From assembly GCA_009845425.1 (NCBI GenBank), contig VXZQ01000006.1:186001-250000 (forward strand): a DNA stretch of 64,000 bases, in the 5' to 3' direction. The notes beneath the pieces are model-generated. The model made no database searches, was not told the DNA's origin, and saw nothing but the letters and a program-made list of their open reading frames with translations. The position numbers and the translations under genes are program-made. Source of the DNA: Holophagales bacterium. Its GTDB lineage: Bacteria > Acidobacteriota > Thermoanaerobaculia > Multivoradales > Multivoraceae. Shown one piece after another: positions 1 to 9,846 of this stretch (position 1 is the stretch's first letter; each line of letters opens with the position of its first letter).

Positions 1-1
1 T

Positions 2-349
2 GGCCTGTCCGAGAACATCTCGGTGACTTCGATCGTCGGCCGGTTCCTCGAGCACTCGCGGCTGTACTACTTCCGGAACGGCGGCGACGAGGAGCTGTTC
101 ACCGGTAGCGCCGATCTGATGCCTCGCAACCTGAACGGCCGCGTCGAGCTGCTGTGTCCGATCCTGGATCCGGACCTGCGGCAGGCGGCGCTCCGGGACA
201 TTCTGGCGCCGCACCTCGCCGACACGGCGAACTGCCGGCGCCTGGAGTCCGACGGCAGCTACGTGCCGGTCGGGCCGGGGGCCGGCAGCGAGCCCTTCGA
301 TTCCCAGCGGGCGCTGCTCCAGGGCAGCCACGGCTGGCACCTGGAGTAG
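2..349 (+). CDS. ppk1: Polyphosphate kinase 1, C-terminal fragment
   Basis: This is the last 115 codons of a gene that begins before the window; the frame is open from base 2 and ends at TAG 347-349. PPK1 reversibly polymerises the gamma-phosphate of ATP into polyphosphate. The fragment shows the conserved C-terminal catalytic block: a GLSENI stretch, then SIVGRFLEHSR, an FTGSADLMPRNL motif and RVELLCPI. Only the C2 domain is visible, so the active-site histidine cannot be checked. It is convergent with the crotonase gene 24 bases away. The family assignment is secure. Confidence 0.93.
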   Translation, partial: GLSENISVTSIVGRFLEHSRLYYFRNGGDEELFTGSADLMPRNLNGRVELLCPILDPDLRQAALRDILAPHLADTANCRRLESDGSYVPVGPGAGSEPFDSQRALLQGSHGWHLE

Positions 350-373
350 CGGCCGGCGTCGCCCGCCTCCGCT

Positions 374-1201
374 TCAGTCGACGTCGGCGAAGCTGGGCGC
401 CCGCTTCTCCATGTTCGCCGTCACCGCCTCGACCTGATTCGGTGAACCGATCAGGCCGACCTGCAGCCGCTCCTCGGTCTCGAGTCCTTCGCGAACACTG
501 GCCCTCGAGGCCGTGTCCAGCACCTGCTTGGCGGCACGGATCGCGTGCGGTGAGTTGCCGGCGATCTCGCGCGCCAGGGCGAGGGCGTCATCGAGCGGAT
601 TCTCGGACAGACGGGTGACGAGGCCGAGTTCCGCGGCCTCGACGCCGCTGATCACGCGTCCGGTGAAGGTCAGCTCCTTGGCGATGTCGGCGCGCACCAG
701 GTGCCGCAGCAACTGGGGACCGGCCATGTCGGGGATCAGACCCCAGACGATCTCGCGCACGGAGAGCCTGGCTTCCGGGTGGACGATCCGAAGATCGGCG
801 CCCAGCGCGATCTGGAAGCCGCCGCCGTAGGCTACGCCGTGAACCGCCGCGATGACGGGAACGGGCATCGCGTGCCAGCCCCAGGCCGCGAACTGTGCGC
901 GGTTGGCGGGGTTCTCGTCGGTCCGCTGGACCAGTTCGCGCGTCGAGGATGGTCCGTCGCCGCTCTGCTGCATGGCGCGGAAGCTGCCGAAGTCGAGGCC
1001 GGCGCAGAAAGCGCGGCCGTTGCCGGAGAGCACGACTGCCCGCACCGACGTATCCTCGGCCAGCTCGCGGGCGGTGCTGCCCAGGGCGTCGAACATCGCG
1101 CCGTCCAGCGCATTCAGCTTGTCGGCGCGGTCGAGACGCACGTCGGCGACGCCGGCTTCGATGTCGACGGTGAGGCGGGGGCGGGCGGCTACATCGGTCA
1201 T
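374..1201 (-). CDS. Enoyl-CoA hydratase/isomerase (crotonase) family protein
   Basis: 275 residues, the usual length for a single-domain crotonase. The ATG at 1199-1201 is followed by a beta strand and the family pattern LDRADKLNALDGAMFDAL. Further on are AVVLSGNGRAFCAGLDF (first oxyanion-hole loop) and AVHGVAYGGGFQIALGADLRI (second oxyanion-hole and helix). The first catalytic Glu position appears as DMAGPQLL, rather than the textbook hydratase EITLG-like stretch, so hydratase, isomerase or another crotonase reaction cannot be separated. It stands upstream of glpK in the same direction but with a 49-base gap and no sign of coupling. Substrate unknown. Confidence 0.88.
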   Translation of the reverse strand: MTDVAARPRLTVDIEAGVADVRLDRADKLNALDGAMFDALGSTARELAEDTSVRAVVLSGNGRAFCAGLDFGSFRAMQQSGDGPSSTRELVQRTDENPANRAQFAAWGWHAMPVPVIAAVHGVAYGGGFQIALGADLRIVHPEARLSVREIVWGLIPDMAGPQLLRHLVRADIAKELTFTGRVISGVEAAELGLVTRLSENPLDDALALAREIAGNSPHAIRAAKQVLDTASRASVREGLETEERLQVGLIGSPNQVEAVTANMEKRAPSFADVD

Positions 1202-1250
1202 TGCGATCTCCGGAAGTGTGGTCGGTTCAAGGGGCGAGAGCGTACCGCAG

Positions 1251-2738
1251 CTACGCTTCGACCCAGGCCCGTGATCTCTCGATCGCCCGCTGCCAGCCGG
1301 CGGCGAGGCGGCGTCGGCCCGCGGGTGTCGATCGCGGTTCGAACTCCCGATCGAGGGCCCAGTTGCTCGTTACGTCGGCCTGGTCGCTCCAGAAGCCGAC
1401 GGCGAGTCCGGCGAGGTAGGCGGCGCCCAGCGCCGTCGTCTCCGCGACGACCGGCCGCTGCACGCGTTTGCCGAGCAGGTCCGCCTGGAACTGCATCAGG
1501 GTGTCGTTGACCGCGGCGCCGCCGTCGACTCGCAGTTCGCGCATTCGTGAACCGGCATCGGCCTCCATGGCGCCGACGACGTCGAGGCTCTGGTACGCCA
1601 TCGACTCGACGGTGGCTCTGGCCACGTGGCCGGCGGTGGTCGAACGCTCGAGTCCGATGAGGAGACCCCGGGCGTAGGGATCCCAGTGCGGTGCCCCGAG
1701 GCCGACGAACGCCGGAACCAGGAAGACGCCGCCGCTGTCCGGCTCGCTTGCGGCCAGTTCCTCGATCTGATCCGAACGGTCGATGAGCCCCAGTCCGTCG
1801 CGCAGCCACTGGACGGCGGCGCCGCCGACGAACACGGACCCCTCGAGGCAGTACGTGGGCTTGCCGCCCCGCATCCAGCCGACGGTGGTGAGGAGGCCGT
1901 TCTTCGACGGAACGGCCCGGCTTCCGGTGTTCATCAGGATGAAGCAGCCGGTGCCGTAGGTGTTCTTCACCATGCCGCGCCGGAAGCAGCCCTGTCCGAA
2001 GGTGGCCGCCTGCTGGTCGCCGGCGATTCCGGCGATCGGAATCCTCCGCCCGAACAGGCGCCGGTCCGTTCGCCCGAAGTCGCCGCTCGAGTCCCGCACC
2101 TCGGGCAGCATGGCGCGAGGCACGCGCAGGATGGCGAGCAACTCGTCGTCCCAGTCCAGGTTGTGGATGTCGAACAGCAGGGTGCGCGAGGCGTTGCTCG
2201 CGTCCGTGGCGTGAACTTCGCCGCCGGTCAGGCGCCAGAGCAGGAACGTGTCGATCGTTCCGGCCAGGATCTCGCCGCGGCGGGCGCGGGCGCGGAGCTT
2301 GTGCTTGTCGAGCAGGTACGCGATCTTCGTGCCCGAGAAGTACGGATCGAGGACCAGGCCGGTTCTTTTGCGAAACAGGTCCTCGTGCCCCTGCTGCTTC
2401 AGTCGCTCGCAGAGGGGAGCGGTGATCCGGCTCTGCCAGACGATCGCGTTGTCGATCGGTTCGCCGCTGTCGCGCTCCCACAGGACGACGGTCTCTCGCT
2501 GATTCGCGATGCCGATGGCGGCGATGTCGGCGGCGGAGGCGGACGCTTCCCGGATGGCGGCGCGGGCGGTGGCGAGCTGGGTCTTCCAGATCGCTTCGGG
2601 ATCGTGCTCGACGTGTCCGGGGGACGGGTAGAGCTGCGGGAACTCCCGCTGCGCCGAAGCGGCGGCGGTGCCCTGGTGCTCGAAGAGGATGGAGCGGCTG
2701 GACGTGGTGCCCTGATCCAGGGCGAGGATGTAGTTCAT
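1251..2738 (-). CDS. glpK: Glycerol kinase
   Basis: 495 residues, matching GlpK. It phosphorylates glycerol with ATP to sn-glycerol 3-phosphate in the cytoplasm. The N-terminus reads [19 protein letters not shown], the FGGY-kinase phosphate-1 motif. Later come the conserved blocks [31 protein letters not shown], and the FGGY C-terminal signature [16 protein letters not shown]. The chosen ATG (2736-2738) starts exactly at the family N-terminus; the frame stays open far upstream but that part lies antisense in glpF and resembles nothing. glpF ends 11 bases upstream, so the two form a glycerol uptake operon in which the kinase traps glycerol entering through the channel. Confidence 0.96.
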   Translation of the reverse strand: MNYILALDQGTTSSRSILFEHQGTAAASAQREFPQLYPSPGHVEHDPEAIWKTQLATARAAIREASASAADIAAIGIANQRETVVLWERDSGEPIDNAIVWQSRITAPLCERLKQQGHEDLFRKRTGLVLDPYFSGTKIAYLLDKHKLRARARRGEILAGTIDTFLLWRLTGGEVHATDASNASRTLLFDIHNLDWDDELLAILRVPRAMLPEVRDSSGDFGRTDRRLFGRRIPIAGIAGDQQAATFGQGCFRRGMVKNTYGTGCFILMNTGSRAVPSKNGLLTTVGWMRGGKPTYCLEGSVFVGGAAVQWLRDGLGLIDRSDQIEELAASEPDSGGVFLVPAFVGLGAPHWDPYARGLLIGLERSTTAGHVARATVESMAYQSLDVVGAMEADAGSRMRELRVDGGAAVNDTLMQFQADLLGKRVQRPVVAETTALGAAYLAGLAVGFWSDQADVTSNWALDREFEPRSTPAGRRRLAAGWQRAIERSRAWVEA

Positions 2739-2749
2739 GTCTGCCGGGT

Positions 2750-3496
2750 CTACCAGCCGAGACCGCGGAAGGCCAGAGCGCCGACGACTCCTCCGGCGAG
2801 AGGTCCCAGCACCGGCACCCAGGCGTAGCTCCACTCGGAGCCGCCCTTGCCCGGGATCGGCAGGACCGCGTGGGCGATGCGCGGGCCCAGATCGCGCGCC
2901 GGGTTGATCGCGTAGCCGGTGGGGCCACCGAGTGAGAGTCCGATTCCCCAGACCAGGAAACCGACGAGGAGGGGGTTTATGCCCGTGGCGAACACGGCCG
3001 ACAGGTCGATCTCGCCGGCGAGTTCGGAGGCGTTGGCCGCGATGGCCAGCACCCCGAAGACCAGGACGGCGGTGCCGACGACCTCGGTCACGAAGTTGGC
3101 GCCCTGGCGCCGCGGAATCTCCGGAGCGGTGCAGAAGACTCCGAGCTTCGCCGCCTGATCCGACGTGACCGCCCAGTGGGGACGGTAGCTGAGGTAGACG
3201 ATGACCGCGCCGGCGAAGGCGCCGAGCAACTGGGCGCCGATGTAGGTCGGCAGCAGGGCCGCTTCGAGTTCGCCGATCGACCACAGGCCGACGCTGACGG
3301 CCGGGTTGATGTGCGCGCCGCTGATCCGGCCGACGCAGTAGACCGCCAGCGCTACGGCGAGCCCCCAGCCGGTCGCGATGACGATCCAGCCGCTGTCGTT
3401 CCCCTTGGTCCGGGCGAGGACCACGTTGGCCACGACGCCGTCGCCCAGGATGATCAGGAGCGCGGTGCCGACCAGCTCGGCGACGAAGATGTCCAT
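2750..3496 (-). CDS. glpF: Aquaglyceroporin (MIP family), glycerol facilitator
   Basis: 248 residues with six hydrophobic segments and the two half-helix signatures of the MIP family: GAHINPAVS in the first half and [13 protein letters not shown] in the second. The Asp following the second NPAR is the residue that typically marks glycerol-conducting GlpF channels as opposed to strict water channels. The coupling with glpK 11 bases downstream supports glycerol as substrate. ATG at 3494-3496 is preceded by an AAAGGAGAC-like ribosome site. Inner-membrane protein. Confidence 0.94.
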   Translation of the reverse strand: MDIFVAELVGTALLIILGDGVVANVVLARTKGNDSGWIVIATGWGLAVALAVYCVGRISGAHINPAVSVGLWSIGELEAALLPTYIGAQLLGAFAGAVIVYLSYRPHWAVTSDQAAKLGVFCTAPEIPRRQGANFVTEVVGTAVLVFGVLAIAANASELAGEIDLSAVFATGINPLLVGFLVWGIGLSLGGPTGYAINPARDLGPRIAHAVLPIPGKGGSEWSYAWVPVLGPLAGGVVGALAFRGLGW

Positions 3497-3579
3497 TCGG
3501 GTCTCCTTTAGCGAAGGGCCCCAGAATACACTTCGCGCGGGCGAGAGCCCGGGCCCCGAGGCGACCCGAGGAGTGGACG

Positions 3580-4272
3580 ATGGACCGATGGAAGAACCCG
3601 TTTTCGAGACAGACCTTCGCCTTTCTGCGCGAACTCGCGGAGAACAACGAGCGTGACTGGTTCAAGGCCAACGGCGAGCGCTATGAGGATGTCGTGCGCG
3701 AGCCGGCGTTGCAGTTCATCAGCGACTTCGGGACCCGGATCGATGACGTGTCCAGCCACTTTCTGGCGGTGCCGAAGAAGGTCGGCGGTTCCCTGTTCCG
3801 CATCCACCGGGACGTCCGGTTCTCTCGCGACAAGCGGCCCTACAAGACCCACATCGGCATCCACTTCCGCCACGAGCGGCATCGCGACGCCCATGCGCCC
3901 GGCTTCTACCTCCACATCGAACCGGGCAGCGTCTTCATGGGCGGCGGGATGTGGCGGCCCCACCCGGAGGCGCTGCGGGCGATCCGGCAGCAGATCGTGG
4001 AAGACGCGGACGGCTGGGCCGAGGTCACCGGGAATCCGGGGCTCGGCGGGGAGCTCGAACTGGGCGGTGAGAGTCTGAAACGGGCGCCGCGAGGCTTCGA
4101 TGCGGATCATCCCCGGATCGACGACATCAAGCGCAAGTCCTTCATGGCCGTCGCGCGTCTCAATCAGACCCGCTTGCTCGGCGGCGGCTTTCTGGACGAG
4201 TTCACGGCGCTCTGCGCCGCCGCCTCGCCCCTGATGCGGTTTGTCTGCCGGGCGACCGGCGTGCCCTACTGA
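3580..4272 (+). CDS. DUF2461 (TIGR02453) family protein
   Basis: 230 residues. The sequence shows the family landmarks: an N-terminal [17 protein letters not shown] block, then [21 protein letters not shown] and [17 protein letters not shown]. Members are widespread in bacteria and fungi, cytoplasmic, and have no established biochemical function. The gene is divergent from glpF and convergent with the MutS-like gene 9 bases beyond its stop, so it appears to be transcribed alone. The family call is firm; no function can be offered. Confidence 0.9.
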   Translation: MDRWKNPFSRQTFAFLRELAENNERDWFKANGERYEDVVREPALQFISDFGTRIDDVSSHFLAVPKKVGGSLFRIHRDVRFSRDKRPYKTHIGIHFRHERHRDAHAPGFYLHIEPGSVFMGGGMWRPHPEALRAIRQQIVEDADGWAEVTGNPGLGGELELGGESLKRAPRGFDADHPRIDDIKRKSFMAVARLNQTRLLGGGFLDEFTALCAAASPLMRFVCRATGVPY

Positions 4273-4281
4273 GACTGAGCC

Positions 4282-5904
4282 CTAGCTCGCCTTGGTGCGG
4301 CGACGGTCGACGGCCGTCGAGAGGTTCTCGAACGTAACCCCGAGGCGTTCGGCGGTGAGCGCGGCGAGGGATGTCCGGGCGACGCCGCCGTTGAACTGGT
4401 AGGTGCTCCGGCGGGATTCGTCGAGCTCCACCTGGAGAAACTCGAGCCCCAGTTCGTGGTGGTTCTCCTCAAGGGAACGGGCATGGTCGAGGAAGTGGGT
4501 CGTGACGTAGGCCACCGGATCGACGCGCCGGAGCAGTTGCAGGACCAGGGTGAAGACCTCGATGCCCTCCGATGGGTTGGTGCCCGAGCAGAGCTCGTCC
4601 AGGATGACCATCGAACCGTGCTCCATCTCCTCGAACAGGGTGCGGATGCGTACGAGTTCCCGGCCCAGGCGTCCCTCCACCTGGTCCGCGCTCTCGCGTT
4701 CGATCAGGGAGACGAAGAGCCCGTTCTGCACCCGCAGGCGGCCGCGGGCGCACGGTGCGTAGAGGCCCGACTGGGCGAGCAGCTGGGCGAGCGCGATGGC
4801 CTGGATGAGTCGCGTCTTGCCGCCCGAGTTGGGTCCGGTCACGACCGTGATCGGCACACTGCCGGCGGTCCTCACGGTGCAAGGGACGGGCGCCTGCTCC
4901 TGATGCAGCAGCAGGGGGTTCCACAGGTCCTCGCAGACGAAGGCGGGGCCGGTGTCGTGGTCGGGCAGCAGTTCGGGGATGCACATCGTGAGGCCGCGTC
5001 CAGCGGCGCGGTCCCTCAGCGTGCGCACCGCCAGGTAGAGCTCCAGTTGGCCAAGCAGTTGGATCAGCGGGATCAGGGCCGGGGACAGGGAGACGTAGAC
5101 CCTCTCGATCACCCGGTTCAGGAGCTCCCGGTTTGTCATCGAGTAGCCGCCGATCCCCAACCTCAGCCGGCCCCAGAAGCGCTTGATCGGCCGCGTCCAG
5201 AAGCGGTTGTTGCTGCACTCTTCGAGGGAACGCACTTCGACCCGGCGGATCCGGCCGTCACCGCCCAGGGAGATGTCGAGGTTCAGTTGGGCGAGCTGGT
5301 TCTCGTAGTCCAGGAGGGCGGCGAGGGTCTTGTACTCCTCCGTCTCGTGGATCGCGGCTGCCCCCTCGTGGAGGCGCCTGAGACCGGAACGGGCGGATCC
5401 GAACCGGTCGTGCATGAGGTCGATGACGAGACGGCTCTGCTTCAGGATGTCCAGGTTGTGGGCCGCCGTGTCGACGATGCGGTGATAGCGGGGCGTACGG
5501 TGAAGCGACAGCAGGGCGAACAGCTCGCGGTAGAGCTGTTTGGCTGACGCCAGGGTTTCGTCGTTCTCGTCCATCTCGCGCAGGATCGACTGCCGGAACT
5601 CGATCGTCTGCAGATCGGTCGGGGTAGCGGAGAGCGCGCGTCGGAGGAAGCGCTCGTTGATCGGGTACTGGACGCCTTCCATCGCGATCTCGAAGCTCTC
5701 CGCGATCAGGCGGTCGATGAACAGGTCCTGCTCGAAGAACTCCGGCCGCCACGTCGTCGGCGGCGTCTCGGCCTCCGCCATCAGGTCATGAAACTCGGTG
5801 CCGATCTCCCGGCCGAGAATGGCGAGGCCGAGCAGGTCCGACAGAGCCTCCCGGTCGATGCCGAGAAAGGGCTCCCGGTTCAGGAGATCCGGGATGGGGA
5901 TCAT
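4282..5904 (-). CDS. MutS-family (MutS-like) ATPase
   Basis: 540 residues. The C-terminal third is a MutS-type ATPase: Walker A GPNSGGKTRLIQAIALAQ, a QVEGRLGRELVRI helix, Walker B MVILDELCSGTNPSEG and the following VAYVTTHFLDHA switch. The N-terminal part is helical and lacks the mismatch-recognition domain with the Phe-x-Glu motif, so this is one of the short MutS-related proteins and not canonical MutS. These act on unknown DNA or RNA structures. The gene starts 8 bases after the DEAD-box helicase stop and is probably co-transcribed with it. Confidence 0.88.
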   Translation of the reverse strand: MIPIPDLLNREPFLGIDREALSDLLGLAILGREIGTEFHDLMAEAETPPTTWRPEFFEQDLFIDRLIAESFEIAMEGVQYPINERFLRRALSATPTDLQTIEFRQSILREMDENDETLASAKQLYRELFALLSLHRTPRYHRIVDTAAHNLDILKQSRLVIDLMHDRFGSARSGLRRLHEGAAAIHETEEYKTLAALLDYENQLAQLNLDISLGGDGRIRRVEVRSLEECSNNRFWTRPIKRFWGRLRLGIGGYSMTNRELLNRVIERVYVSLSPALIPLIQLLGQLELYLAVRTLRDRAAGRGLTMCIPELLPDHDTGPAFVCEDLWNPLLLHQEQAPVPCTVRTAGSVPITVVTGPNSGGKTRLIQAIALAQLLAQSGLYAPCARGRLRVQNGLFVSLIERESADQVEGRLGRELVRIRTLFEEMEHGSMVILDELCSGTNPSEGIEVFTLVLQLLRRVDPVAYVTTHFLDHARSLEENHHELGLEFLQVELDESRRSTYQFNGGVARTSLAALTAERLGVTFENLSTAVDRRRTKAS

Positions 5905-5912
5905 GTCGGCGT

Positions 5913-7178
5913 TCAGCGGCGCAGCGGAGAGCGGCGGCGGCGCTCGTTGAGCGACCGCATTTCACGGTAGGGGGACACTCCCTCGACTTCCCGGCGAGGC
6001 AGCGGGTGACCGAGCGCCAGCTCGATCTGGCGGACGATCGGCTTGTCGAGCCAGGTACCGATGGACGACACGACCCCTTCGGCGGCGCCGCGGGCGGTGC
6101 GGCCGGCGCGGTGGATGTAGTCCTCGGCGGTGTCGGGCAGGTCGTAGTTCAGGATGTGCTCGATGCCCTGGACGTCGATGCCGCGGGCCGCGATGTTCGT
6201 CGCCACCAGGATGCGATGACGACCGGCGCGGAAACTCTCCAGAGCGTCGACCCGGTGCTTCTGCGAGCGGTCCGAGTGGATGCGCGCGACGCTGTGCCGT
6301 CCCCGCTCCAGTACGCGGCACAGCCACTCGGCGTCGGACCGGCGCTTGGTGAAGACGAGGGTCGAGCCGGGGACCGAGTCGAGCAGCGCCAGGGCGCAGC
6401 TCTTCTTGTCCTTCTCGTCGACCAGGTAGAGACGGTGTTCGATCCCGGATGCGGCGCCGCGGGGCGCCAGGTCGATCCGGAGCGGGTCGTCCATGTAGCG
6501 CTGGGCCAGACGTTCGATCGGGGGCGGCATGGTGGCCGAGAACAACATCGTGTGCCGCCTGGTGGGCACCTGGGTCACGATCCGCTGCACCTGGGGCATG
6601 AAGCCGAGGTCGAGCATGTGGTCGGCTTCGTCCAGCACGAGTTCCTCGACGTTGCGAAGGCTCACCGTGCCGCGTTCGGTGTGGTCCAGGAGTCGCCCGG
6701 GCGTTGCGACCAGAACGTCGGGGTCCCGGCGCAACTGGTCGAACTGGGGTCCGATCTTCACGCCTCCGATCAGACACGCCGAGGTGATTCGCAACCGGCT
6801 CTTGCGAAAGACGTCGAGGAAGGCCTTGGTCTGCAGGGCGATCTCGCGCGTGGGGCAGACGACGAGCGCGCGCACTCCCTTGCCTCGGCCGAGCCGCTGG
6901 ACGATCGGCAGGACGAAGGCGGCCGTCTTGCCGGAGCCGGTTTCGGCCAGACCAATCAGGTCCCTGCCGGCGATCGCGTCGGGGATCACGTCGGCCTGGA
7001 TCGGCGTCGGATGCTCGAAGCCGATCTCGGCGAGTACCTCCAGGATCTCCGGATTCAGGCCGAGGCTTCGAAAGTCCCGGTCGGTCGTCTCGACGTGGTG
7101 CTGGGGTATCGCCGGATCTGCAGGTGATTCGCCGGCGTTGTTCGGGGCGCTTGTACCGTTCGCCACGATGGCCATCAT
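5913..7178 (-). CDS. DEAD-box ATP-dependent RNA helicase (RhlE-like)
   Basis: About 421 residues from the ATG at 7176-7178. Motifs in order: a Q-motif region (FRSLGLNPEILEVLAEIGF with PTPIQ), motif I AETGSGKTAAF, motif Ia PTREIALQ, motif Ib ATPGRLLDH, motif II VLDEADHML, motif III FSATMP, then helicase C with HSDRSQ, ATNIAARGIDV and HRAGRTARG. It unwinds or remodels RNA, probably in ribosome assembly or mRNA decay. An in-frame GTG at 7239-7241 overlaps the stop of the upstream gene by four bases (GTGA), so a longer translationally coupled form is possible. Neither start has a convincing ribosome site. Confidence 0.93.
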   Translation of the reverse strand: MMAIVANGTSAPNNAGESPADPAIPQHHVETTDRDFRSLGLNPEILEVLAEIGFEHPTPIQADVIPDAIAGRDLIGLAETGSGKTAAFVLPIVQRLGRGKGVRALVVCPTREIALQTKAFLDVFRKSRLRITSACLIGGVKIGPQFDQLRRDPDVLVATPGRLLDHTERGTVSLRNVEELVLDEADHMLDLGFMPQVQRIVTQVPTRRHTMLFSATMPPPIERLAQRYMDDPLRIDLAPRGAASGIEHRLYLVDEKDKKSCALALLDSVPGSTLVFTKRRSDAEWLCRVLERGRHSVARIHSDRSQKHRVDALESFRAGRHRILVATNIAARGIDVQGIEHILNYDLPDTAEDYIHRAGRTARGAAEGVVSSIGTWLDKPIVRQIELALGHPLPRREVEGVSPYREMRSLNERRRRSPLRR

Positions 7179-7237
7179 ACCAGTGCGCCTGGCACCTGTA
7201 AGTGTTTCGTAGTCAGTGGTTTCACGTCCATGAAGGG

Positions 7238-8626
7238 TCACTGGCGCCGGCGAAGGCCGAGCCGCTGCAGGAAGCCGCGCCGCGCCGGTGTGAGTTGTTC
7301 GGGCGGGTCGGCGCTCCTCGCGATACGGCCGCCGCGGTCGGCCGCCTCGGCCCAGAACTGGAGGCTTCGGCCCCCGTGCTCGGGCTGCGTAACCGTCGCC
7401 TCGAAGGCGATCCGGGCGGTTCTGCCGTCGTCTGCACCATCTGGGGCGGGCGCCGGCTCAGGTGCGATCGATCTAAGTACTGCCTCGACGACGTCGCCTT
7501 CCCCTTCGCGGTCGAACCAGCGCCAGAAGAAGCGCACCGAAACCACCTCGTAGTCGTCCCGGGCGCGAACCAGCAGCACCAGATCTTCGCGGCGGTCGTA
7601 CTCGACCTGGTCCAGGCTCGAACCGTCCGCGGCCAGTATCTCGACGACGGGGCCTGCCTGGTCAAGGTCGTCCAGCAGCAGCTTGAGGGTGGACTCCACC
7701 TGGGCCAGGCGACGACGGTTCTCGGGCGTCCGTTCCATGGCGGCGAGAACCTCCAGAGCCTCGTGCGGTCGTTGACGGCCCAGCACCTCGATCTCGCGGA
7801 TCGCGGCGTCCAGGTCGCTCCGCCGTTGGAACACCGCTTCGATGGAAGCGAGTCTGACGTCAACGGAAGCGGTCTCCCTCGCCGCATCGCCGCGAAGCGA
7901 CTTGAGTTCGAGCAGCAGCGTTCGGGCCTCTTCCAGTCGGTTGGCCGTCATCAGGCGTCCGGCCGTGTCCTCGATCGCTTCGGCGGCGCGGTCCTCGAAG
8001 GCGAGGCCGGCCGCGAATCGCGGGTGACGCCGTGCGAAGTCCTGAGCCAGCCGGAGCGCTGCCAGCCGGTCGCTGCCCAGCAGCCCTTCGATCGCGTCGA
8101 CCTCCGCGGTCAGCCGCCGGGCGTCGTCGACGTAGCGGGATGCCTGCGGGTCCCGCCGGAGCGCGATCATCCGGTCGCGCGATAGCGAGCCCAGGGCGCG
8201 GCGAAGACGGTCGAGATCGGCATCCTCGAAGCCGGCTTCGAACTCTACGGCGGCCAGCAGGACCGGGTCGTTCCCGAGGCGCTCCAGCATCGCGCTCAGG
8301 GTCTCGCGATGGTCGGGCAGCAGTTCGCCGGCGGCGGGACTGACGTCGAAGTCCAGCATCAGGCGCTGAGCTTCACGGAGTCTTCCCTGGGCCATCAGGT
8401 CGAGCGCATCGCTGAGTTCGCGCGGCAGGGGCGGTGGCGGCTCGGGCTCCGGACGGGCTGGCAGGGGAGCCGGAGCGGTGCGGGATGCCTCGTGGGAAGC
8501 GGCGGGTGCAGTGTCGGGCGCCATCCAGCGCAGGACCAGCAAGGCCGTCGCGACACCGATCGCAGCCGCCGCCAGGATCTGCGTCGGCCGCGGCGATGTT
8601 GCCGGAACGGTTTCAGGTGGCCGCAC
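7238..8626 (-). CDS. Membrane-anchored helical-repeat protein, function unknown
   Basis: 462 residues starting at GTG 8624-8626. One transmembrane helix lies at about residues 17-37, followed by a Pro-rich linker (about 60-90) and a long alpha-helical part with TPR-like spacing, LDLMAQGRLREAQRLM being an example. The C-terminal 100 residues look beta-rich (EVVSVRFFWRWFDREG, ARIAFEATVTQPEHGG). The layout suggests a cytoplasmic N-terminus and a periplasmic scaffold domain. It is divergently transcribed from the secreted protein at 8717 and may be coupled to the downstream helicase through GTGA. I do not recognise the family. Confidence 0.7.
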   Translation of the reverse strand: MRPPETVPATSPRPTQILAAAAIGVATALLVLRWMAPDTAPAASHEASRTAPAPLPARPEPEPPPPLPRELSDALDLMAQGRLREAQRLMLDFDVSPAAGELLPDHRETLSAMLERLGNDPVLLAAVEFEAGFEDADLDRLRRALGSLSRDRMIALRRDPQASRYVDDARRLTAEVDAIEGLLGSDRLAALRLAQDFARRHPRFAAGLAFEDRAAEAIEDTAGRLMTANRLEEARTLLLELKSLRGDAARETASVDVRLASIEAVFQRRSDLDAAIREIEVLGRQRPHEALEVLAAMERTPENRRRLAQVESTLKLLLDDLDQAGPVVEILAADGSSLDQVEYDRREDLVLLVRARDDYEVVSVRFFWRWFDREGEGDVVEAVLRSIAPEPAPAPDGADDGRTARIAFEATVTQPEHGGRSLQFWAEAADRGGRIARSADPPEQLTPARRGFLQRLGLRRRQ

Positions 8627-8716
8627 TGGGCGATCCTAGTTGTTGATAGGTTCCGAGGTGCCTGTAGCGAGCGCGTACGGACTCACTGCGCGAAAACCGT
8701 TCGGAGGGCCTCGAGA

Positions 8717-9445
8717 ATGCCGAAGAGACTCCTTTTTCCGCTTCTGTTCATCCCGCTTCTCGTGCTGGCGGTTCCCGCTCTGGCCCAGGATCCGGGGCCT
8801 GCCAATGTCGGCGCCGACCTGCGCGGCGGTGACGTGACCGGCGCGGTCGGTGGCCGGGACAATACGCGCGTGTTCGGCACGATTCTCGACTCGAGCGGGA
8901 ACCCGCTGCCGGATGTGGACATCTGGTTCCAGAACGACAACATGCCCGCGCCGCGGCTACGCGCGAAGGGCCGGAAGACCGGTACCTACCTCCTGCGCAA
9001 CATGGGCCGGATCTTCAGTCGGGACGACTATGAAGGGCTCACCGTTCGGGTCACGTTTGAGCGCAACGGCTTCCGCTCGGTCATGGCGCGCGTCGCGGTT
9101 CAGCGTGACGGATCCCAGCAGCTCTATCCGATCCTGTTCCGGGAGGGCGAGTCGATGGAGCCGGAGGGCATCCGCACGGTGCTTGCCGGAAGGGTTCAGG
9201 ACGGGCGCGGCAAGCCGGTCAAGGGCGGCGGCGAGGTCACGATCACCTCAGGTGACGGCTCGTTCCAGGCGAGCGGTCCGGTCGAGAAGAACGGCGAGTT
9301 CGCGATCGTGCTTTGGGACGCTCCGGAGCGCGTGAACGCGACCTTCAGGATGACGAAGGGCGGCTCCCGCGACGACATCATCGAGCTGAAGCCGTCGCCG
9401 CAGGCCGACGTTGTCGTGGCCCAGTTCTTCTACCCGCAGATGTAG
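8717..9445 (+). CDS. Secreted protein with carboxypeptidase-regulatory-like fold
   Basis: 242 residues. ATG 8717 is preceded by GGAGGG and begins a clear signal peptide (MPKRLLFPLLFIPLLVLAV, cleavage after PALA). The mature part contains VFGTILDSSGNPLPDVDIWF and VLAGRVQDGRGKPVKGGGEV, two repeats of the type seen in carboxypeptidase-regulatory-like or transthyretin-like beta-sandwiches. These domains usually serve as structural modules on exported proteins. The open frame continues upstream but only antisense to the previous gene. The gene stands alone, convergent with the RRM gene 8 bases beyond. Confidence 0.78.
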   Translation: MPKRLLFPLLFIPLLVLAVPALAQDPGPANVGADLRGGDVTGAVGGRDNTRVFGTILDSSGNPLPDVDIWFQNDNMPAPRLRAKGRKTGTYLLRNMGRIFSRDDYEGLTVRVTFERNGFRSVMARVAVQRDGSQQLYPILFREGESMEPEGIRTVLAGRVQDGRGKPVKGGGEVTITSGDGSFQASGPVEKNGEFAIVLWDAPERVNATFRMTKGGSRDDIIELKPSPQADVVVAQFFYPQM

Positions 9446-9453
9446 TTGGCGAT

Positions 9454-9717
9454 CTACCAGCGAGGCCGGCGTTCCTCGCGCGGGCGGGCCTCGTTGACGC
9501 GGAGCGTGCGACCTCCGAACTGCTGCCGGTCCAGAGCGGAGATGGCCTCCTGGCCTCCGGACGCCATCTCGACGAAGCCAAAGCCCCGAGGCCGGCCGGT
9601 CTCACGGTCGTTGATCAGCGAAACTTCTGAGACGTCGCCATGAGCCTGGAACAGCGCGCGAACCGCCTCTTCCGTAGTGTCGAAGGGGAGGTTCCCCACG
9701 TAGATTCTCGTTGCCAT
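9454..9717 (-). CDS. RNA-recognition-motif (RRM) RNA-binding protein
   Basis: 87 residues, one RRM. RNP2 is RIYVGNLPF at the N-terminus and RNP1 is RGFGFVEM; between them is a typical LFQAHGDVSEVSLI helix-strand pair. Bacterial single-RRM proteins of this size bind single-stranded RNA, often in cold or stress response. Start ATG 9715-9717 is chosen because AGGAGC lies 8 bases upstream and because the RRM begins at residue 3; a longer in-frame start adds 16 charged residues. The C-terminal tail is Arg/Glu rich (EARPREERRPRW). Confidence 0.92.
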   Translation of the reverse strand: MATRIYVGNLPFDTTEEAVRALFQAHGDVSEVSLINDRETGRPRGFGFVEMASGGQEAISALDRQQFGGRTLRVNEARPREERRPRW

Positions 9718-9846
9718 CTGCTGCTCCTGTTCTCGGCCTTGGGGTTCCACTGTGGATCCACGCACGAGAACGACAGGCGCATCCTGGTTCGCCGCGTGAG
9801 CTCTGCACCCACTGCCTAATGGCGGGACGCTAGCACAAAGGCGTCC

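Noticed and set aside
2739..3671. Long N-terminal extension of the glpK frame
   Set aside because: It runs antisense-overlapped through glpF, is Arg/Gly rich and has no similarity to glycerol kinases.
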